Source of the DNA: Actinomycetes bacterium
GTDB lineage: Bacteria > Actinomycetota > Actinomycetes > Actinomycetales > Demequinaceae
NCBI GenBank assembly: GCA_023442845.1
Contig: JAEZXC010000021.1
Coordinates: forward strand, 1-7,251
Reading direction: 5' to 3'
DNA length: 7,251 nt
Each line of letters starts with the position of its first letter. Position 1 is the stretch's first letter. The position numbers and the translations under genes were made by a program. Shown here one piece after another: positions 4,331 to 7,251 of this stretch. The notes below the pieces were generated by a model that was not told the DNA's origin, did no database searches, and worked only from the letters and a program-made list of their open reading frames with translations.

Positions 4331-5051
4331 AGGCGAGTTCAGTGCGCTGGAGCACGTCGCTGAGTTGGCGGGCAGCATCAACAACAGCCGCGGCATGCAA
4401 CGCTCCCGGATGCGAGGTAAGCCGCTCGGAGGGCCCAGAAATGGACACGGCGGCGATGACGGTGCCGGCCGCTCCCCACACCGGTGCTGATACGGAACTC
4501 ACGCCCGCTTCACGTTCGGAGGATGACTCTGCGAAGCCGTGTTTGCGCACCAGTTCAAGGTCGGCAGCGGTGAAGCGAGCATGGACGAGGCCCGCGTGCA
4601 TCACCTCGGTGGGTTGCCATGCCAACAACACTTTGGCCGCGGATCCGGCCGACATCGTCATCGTGGTCCCGACCGGAATCGAGTCGCGCAAGCCAACGGG
4701 GCGGTCAACCGCGGCCATGCAGATGCGCTGGTCACCGTGGCGGCGGTACAGCTGACTTGATTCCCCCGTGCGGTCGCGGAGGGTGGTGAGGACGGGCAGG
4801 GCGGCGCTGACGAGGCGGTCTTCGCCAACCGACGCGGCAAGGGTGGCGAAGCGGTCGCCAAGAATGAAGGCCCCTCTGGCGTCGCGGCCCACGAGATGGT
4901 GATGCTCGAGCGCGAGTGCAAGCCGATGGACGGTGGGGCGGGCGAGGTGGGTCTGTTCGACGAGGGTGGCAAGCGTGGCAGGGCCCTTTTCGAGCACACC
5001 AAGGATCGCCGCGGCCTTGTCAATGACGCCTACTCCGCTATGATTGTCCAT
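4329..5051 (-). CDS. ltbR: IclR-family regulator of leucine biosynthesis (LtbR/NdgR type)
   Basis: This gene has 240 codons from the ATG at 5049-5051, the normal IclR length. Residues 7-66 form the IclR winged helix-turn-helix: VIDKAAAILGVLEKGPATLATLVEQTHL, recognition helix around A37-RPTVHRLALAL, wing near R56-GAFILGDRF. From about residue 79 follows the ligand-binding domain with RDRTGESSQLYRRHGDQRICMAAVDRP, IPVGTTMTMSAGSAAKVLLAW, REAGVSSVSAPVW and a final AAVVDAARQLSDVL helix, all typical of the family. Divergent placement from leuCD is the hallmark of LtbR (Corynebacterium) and NdgR (Streptomyces), which control leuCD and other amino acid genes. I infer the same here; the symbol ltbR is chosen over ndgR only by convention. 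A -10 box ends 6 nt before the ATG and there is no Shine-Dalgarno, so the mRNA is probably leaderless. A 14-bp palindrome in its own promoter suggests autoregulation. Confidence 0.88.
   Translation of the reverse strand: MDNHSGVGVIDKAAAILGVLEKGPATLATLVEQTHLARPTVHRLALALEHHHLVGRDARGAFILGDRFATLAASVGEDRLVSAALPVLTTLRDRTGESSQLYRRHGDQRICMAAVDRPVGLRDSIPVGTTMTMSAGSAAKVLLAWQPTEVMHAGLVHARFTAADLELVRKHGFAESSSEREAGVSSVSAPVWGAAGTVIAAVSISGPSERLTSHPGALHAAAVVDAARQLSDVLQRTELA
5017..5044 (+). promoter_or_regulatory. leuCD promoter (-35 TTGTCA, -10 TATGAT)
   Basis: TTGTCA (5017-5022) and TATGAT (5039-5044) each match the sigma-70-type consensus in 5 of 6 bases and are 16 nt apart. Transcription would start near 5051-5052, giving a leuC leader of about 60 nt. 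The whole promoter lies inside the 5' coding end of the divergent IclR gene. Confidence 0.55.
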
Positions 5052-5057
5052 AGATCG

Positions 5058-5087
5058 ATACTACCGTCTCACATCTTGAGATGTCGA
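5058..5087 (-). promoter_or_regulatory. promoter of the IclR gene (-35 TCGACA, -10 TAGTAT)
   Basis: On the minus strand, TCGACA (5082-5087) and TAGTAT (5058-5063) are 18 nt apart. The -10 box ends 6 nt before the ATG at 5051, which predicts a leaderless transcript. Confidence 0.6.
5071..5084. promoter_or_regulatory. candidate IclR/LtbR operator palindrome
   Basis: ACATCTTGAGATGT has two perfect 6-bp arms (ACATCT and AGATGT) around a central TG. It overlaps the -35 box and spacer of the IclR-gene promoter. It also lies about 20-33 bp downstream of the predicted leuC start. This fits one dimer repressing both directions. Binding by this IclR protein is inferred from position. Confidence 0.55.
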
Positions 5088-5111
5088 GGCCTGTTGGGAA
5101 TGGAGGGTGCG

Positions 5112-6536
5112 ATGGGCACCACCTTGGCCGAGAAGTTGTGGCAGGACCATTTGGTCCGCAAGGGTGAGGACGGCGCGCCCGACCTCATCTATATCGACCT
5201 CCACATGTGTCACGAAGTGACGAGTCCGCAGGCCTTCGAGGGCCTGCGCCTGGCGGGACGTCCAGTGCGCCGCCCGGACCTCACCATCGCGACCGAGGAC
5301 CACAACACCCCCACGCTCAACATCGACCTGCCCATCGCCGATGAGACGAGCCGTATTCAGATCAACACCCTGCGCAAGAACGCCGAAGAGTTTGGCGTTC
5401 GCATCCACTCGCTCGGTGACGCCGATCAGGGCGTGGTCCACGTTGTTGGCCCGCAGCTCGGCCTCACGATGCCCGGTATGACGGTGGTGTGCGGCGACTC
5501 CCACACGTCGACCCACGGCGCCTTCGGTGCTCTCGCCTTCGGCATTGGCACCTCCGAGGTGGAGCATGTGCTTGCCACGCAGACGCTGCCTCTCAAGCCG
5601 TTCAAGACGATGGCCATCAACGTCAACGGCGAGCTGCCTAAGGGCACCACGGCAAAGGACATCATCCTCGCGATCATCGCGAAGATCGGGACCGGCGGAG
5701 GTCAGGGCTACGTCCTCGAATATCGCGGCGACGCCATCAAGAAGCTGTCGATGGAAGCACGGATGACGATCTGCAACATGTCCATCGAGGCAGGTGCACG
5801 TGCGGGCCTCATCGCCCCCGACGAGACGACCTTCGAGTACGTCAAGGGTCGCCCCCACGCCCCCGAGGGCCAGGACTGGGACGACGCCGTCGCGTACTGG
5901 AAGACGCTCGTCACCGACGCGGACGCCGCCTTTGACACCGAGGTCGACCTCAACGCGAGCGACCTTGAGCCGTTCGTCACGTGGGGAACGAACCCCGGTC
6001 AGGGCCTTCCCCTGAGCGCGACAGTGCCGAATCCCGAGGACTTTGCGGATGAGACGGACCGCGAAGCTGCGGAGAACGCGCTGCGGTACATGGGCCTCAC
6101 GCCTGGCACTCCGCTACGTGACATCGACATCGACACGGTGTTCCTTGGATCGTGCACTAACGGCCGCATCGAGGACCTCCGTGCCGCAGCTGAGATCATC
6201 AAGGGCCGGACAAAGGCTCCCAACACCCGCATGCTCGTGGTCCCGGGCTCAGCGCGTGTACGCCTGCAAGCCGAGGCTGAGGGCCTCGACAAGGTGTTCC
6301 TCGACTTTGGCGCCGAGTGGCGTAACGCGGGTTGCTCGATGTGCCTTGGCATGAACCCTGACCAGCTCAAGCCGGAGGAGCGCTCAGCGTCAACGTCGAA
6401 CCGCAACTTCGAAGGCCGCCAAGGCAAGGGTGGCCGCACTCACCTCGTCTCGCCGCTCGTCGCCGCCGCTACTGCGGTGCGAGGCAAACTCTCAAGCCCC
6501 GACGACCTCGAAAACGCCACTGCGGCGCTCGTGTAA
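5112..6536 (+). CDS. leuC: 3-isopropylmalate dehydratase, large subunit
   Basis: LeuC forms with LeuD the [4Fe-4S] isomerase that converts 2-isopropylmalate to 3-isopropylmalate in cytoplasmic leucine biosynthesis. The protein has 474 codons from the ATG at 5112-5114, preceded by GGAGGG at 5 nt; an ATG at 5100 (4 codons longer) has a poorer ribosome site. The length is normal for the family. Signature segments are the N-terminal TLAEKLWQDHLV, YIDLHMCHEVTSPQAFEGL (27-45, where many homologues have a hydrophobic residue instead of Cys33), ATEDHNTPT, VVCGDSHTSTHGAFGALAFGIGTSEVEHVLATQ (125 onward), and the cluster ligands: Cys348 in GSCTNGRIEDLR, and Cys408 and Cys411 in NAGCSMCLGMNPD. All three cluster cysteines are present, so the enzyme should be active. 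leuD follows after 12 bp. Codon use is strongly C/G-ending, as expected for a well-expressed resident gene. Confidence 0.98.
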   Translation: MGTTLAEKLWQDHLVRKGEDGAPDLIYIDLHMCHEVTSPQAFEGLRLAGRPVRRPDLTIATEDHNTPTLNIDLPIADETSRIQINTLRKNAEEFGVRIHSLGDADQGVVHVVGPQLGLTMPGMTVVCGDSHTSTHGAFGALAFGIGTSEVEHVLATQTLPLKPFKTMAINVNGELPKGTTAKDIILAIIAKIGTGGGQGYVLEYRGDAIKKLSMEARMTICNMSIEAGARAGLIAPDETTFEYVKGRPHAPEGQDWDDAVAYWKTLVTDADAAFDTEVDLNASDLEPFVTWGTNPGQGLPLSATVPNPEDFADETDREAAENALRYMGLTPGTPLRDIDIDTVFLGSCTNGRIEDLRAAAEIIKGRTKAPNTRMLVVPGSARVRLQAEAEGLDKVFLDFGAEWRNAGCSMCLGMNPDQLKPEERSASTSNRNFEGRQGKGGRTHLVSPLVAAATAVRGKLSSPDDLENATAALV

Positions 6537-6548
6537 GGAGCGAAAGCC

Positions 6549-7187
6549 ATGGAAAAGTTCACGACCCACACTGGCGTCGGCGTTCCGCTGCGTCGTTCAA
6601 ACGTCGACACCGACCAGATCATCCCGGCGGTCTACCTCAAGCGCGTCACCAAGACCGGATTTGACGATGCGCTGTTTGCTGCGTGGCGCGGCGACGCCGA
6701 CTTCATCCTCAACCAGCCGGCTTACAAGCACGGCTCCGTGCTGGTCGCGGGCCCCGACTTCGGTACGGGTTCCTCGCGTGAACACGCGGTCTGGGCGCTC
6801 AAGGACTACGGCTTCAAGGTGGTGATCGCCAGCCGTTTCGCCGACATCTTCCGCGGCAACTCAGGCAAGCAGGGCCTCCTTACCGCCATCGTGAGCCAGG
6901 AGAACGTCGAACTGCTGTGGAAGCTCCTTGAGAGCGAGCCGGGCAAAGAGATCACAGTCTCACTCGAGGACCGGACGATCACGTGCGGCGAACTTGTCGT
7001 GAGTTTCGAGATCGACGACTACGTCCGCTGGCGCCTCATGGAGGGCCTTGACGACATCGGCCTCACCTTGCAGCACGAAGAGGACATCACCGCCTTCGAA
7101 GCAACGCGCGAAAACTGGCGACCCAAGACGCTGCCGGCGAAGACTGAGCCCAAGCAACCCGTCGTGGCGGCACGCCCGGCCGAGTAA
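6549..7187 (+). CDS. leuD: 3-isopropylmalate dehydratase, small subunit
   Basis: LeuD is the swivelling small subunit that completes the substrate site of isopropylmalate isomerase with LeuC. The protein has 212 codons from the ATG at 6549. A strong ribosome site, AAGGAG (6535-6540), overlaps the leuC stop and lies 8 nt upstream, so the two genes form one operon. Diagnostic segments are the N-terminal THTGVGVPLRRSNVDTDQIIPAVYLKR (6-32), the substrate-binding loop FGTGSSREHAVWAL (71-84), ASRFADIFRGNSGKQGLL, and the C-terminal IDDYVRWRLMEGLDDIGLTL and ENWRPKTLP. A Pro/Ala/Lys-rich tail of about 15 residues after this makes it slightly longer than many homologues. It looks intact. Confidence 0.97.
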   Translation: MEKFTTHTGVGVPLRRSNVDTDQIIPAVYLKRVTKTGFDDALFAAWRGDADFILNQPAYKHGSVLVAGPDFGTGSSREHAVWALKDYGFKVVIASRFADIFRGNSGKQGLLTAIVSQENVELLWKLLESEPGKEITVSLEDRTITCGELVVSFEIDDYVRWRLMEGLDDIGLTLQHEEDITAFEATRENWRPKTLPAKTEPKQPVVAARPAE

Positions 7188-7224
7188 GCCGATGCCGGCG
7201 ATGCTCCTCGGCGGTGCCGGGGAG

Positions 7225-7251
7225 TTACTCGACGGGCGGTGGCGGCACCTC
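7225..7251 (-). CDS. possible C-terminal end of a convergent gene (window edge)
   Basis: On the minus strand an open frame enters from the right edge and ends at a TAA (7225-7227), giving the last residues EVPPPPVE. This is a plausible protein end, 37 bp beyond leuD. Eight codons are too few to identify. A plus-strand frame from ATG 7192 is also open to the edge and equally unproven. Confidence 0.25.
   Translation of the reverse strand, partial: EVPPPPVE

Noticed and set aside
4151..4396. N-terminal extension of the flavodoxin-like protein by up to 82 residues
   Set aside because: The frame is open, but the residues are Arg/Ser-rich with no fold, would overlap the end of the IclR gene, and precede the conserved FMN-loop start.
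5044..5052. DnaA-box-like TTGTCCATA
   Set aside because: It is a single imperfect copy that coincides with the regulator start codon and promoter, with no cluster or AT-rich region.
4896..5111. Upstream extension of leuC to 546 codons
   Set aside because: It would run through the divergent regulator and both promoters. Family length and the GGAGGG site support the start at 5112.
5061..5858. 265-codon minus-strand ORF opposite leuC
   Set aside because: It is antisense to strongly conserved leuC codons; composition is that of a complementary frame.
7188..7220. Intrinsic terminator after leuD
   Set aside because: Only short competing stems (GCCGA/TCGGC, CCGGC/GCCGG) with long loops and no T-tract are visible, so termination here cannot be claimed.

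Overview
The window reads as chromosomal DNA from a high-GC Gram-positive bacterium (Actinomycetota, probably Micrococcales/Actinomycetales-like). Three things support this: the strong G/C preference at third codon positions in the housekeeping genes, the arrangement of an IclR-type regulator divergent from leuCD (the LtbR/NdgR context known from Corynebacterium and Streptomyces), and several start codons that sit directly behind a TAnnnT -10 box, as in leaderless actinobacterial transcripts. I cannot name a genus.

Layout. 2-487 (+) is the C-terminal part of an MFS-type transporter cut by the window edge. It converges, with a 4-bp stop overlap, on a small single-span membrane protein of unknown function (484-831, -). 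After a 260-bp gap holding a short tandem repeat comes an all-helical TPR-like protein (1093-1644, -). Its promoter carries a textbook CRP/GlxR-type palindrome exactly between the -35 and -10 boxes. The 250-bp intergenic region to its right also has an inverted repeat and a G-quadruplex motif. Next is a coupled two-gene (+) unit: a lipoprotein with a CxxC motif (1895-2506, DUF6318-like) and a Sec-exported PKD-like protein (2503-3552). These two genes have visibly different codon usage from the leu genes. A flavodoxin-like protein (3641-4150, -) follows, then the IclR regulator (4329-5051, -).

The right third is the leucine biosynthesis block. leuC (5112-6536) and leuD (6549-7187) encode the large and small subunits of 3-isopropylmalate dehydratase, and the IclR protein is very probably their LtbR/NdgR-type regulator. 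In the 60-bp divergent region I can place promoters for both directions. They start at nearly the same base pair and face each other, so each runs through the other's core elements. A 14-bp palindrome lies inside the regulator's promoter and about 20-30 bp downstream of the leuC start, a suitable place for one regulator dimer to control both. The last 64 bases hold no complete gene.

I found no rRNA, tRNA, CRISPR array, insertion sequence or replication origin. The least explained parts are the lipoprotein/PKD pair, the TPR-like gene with its CRP-type operator, and a LacI-type palindrome upstream of the flavodoxin gene.
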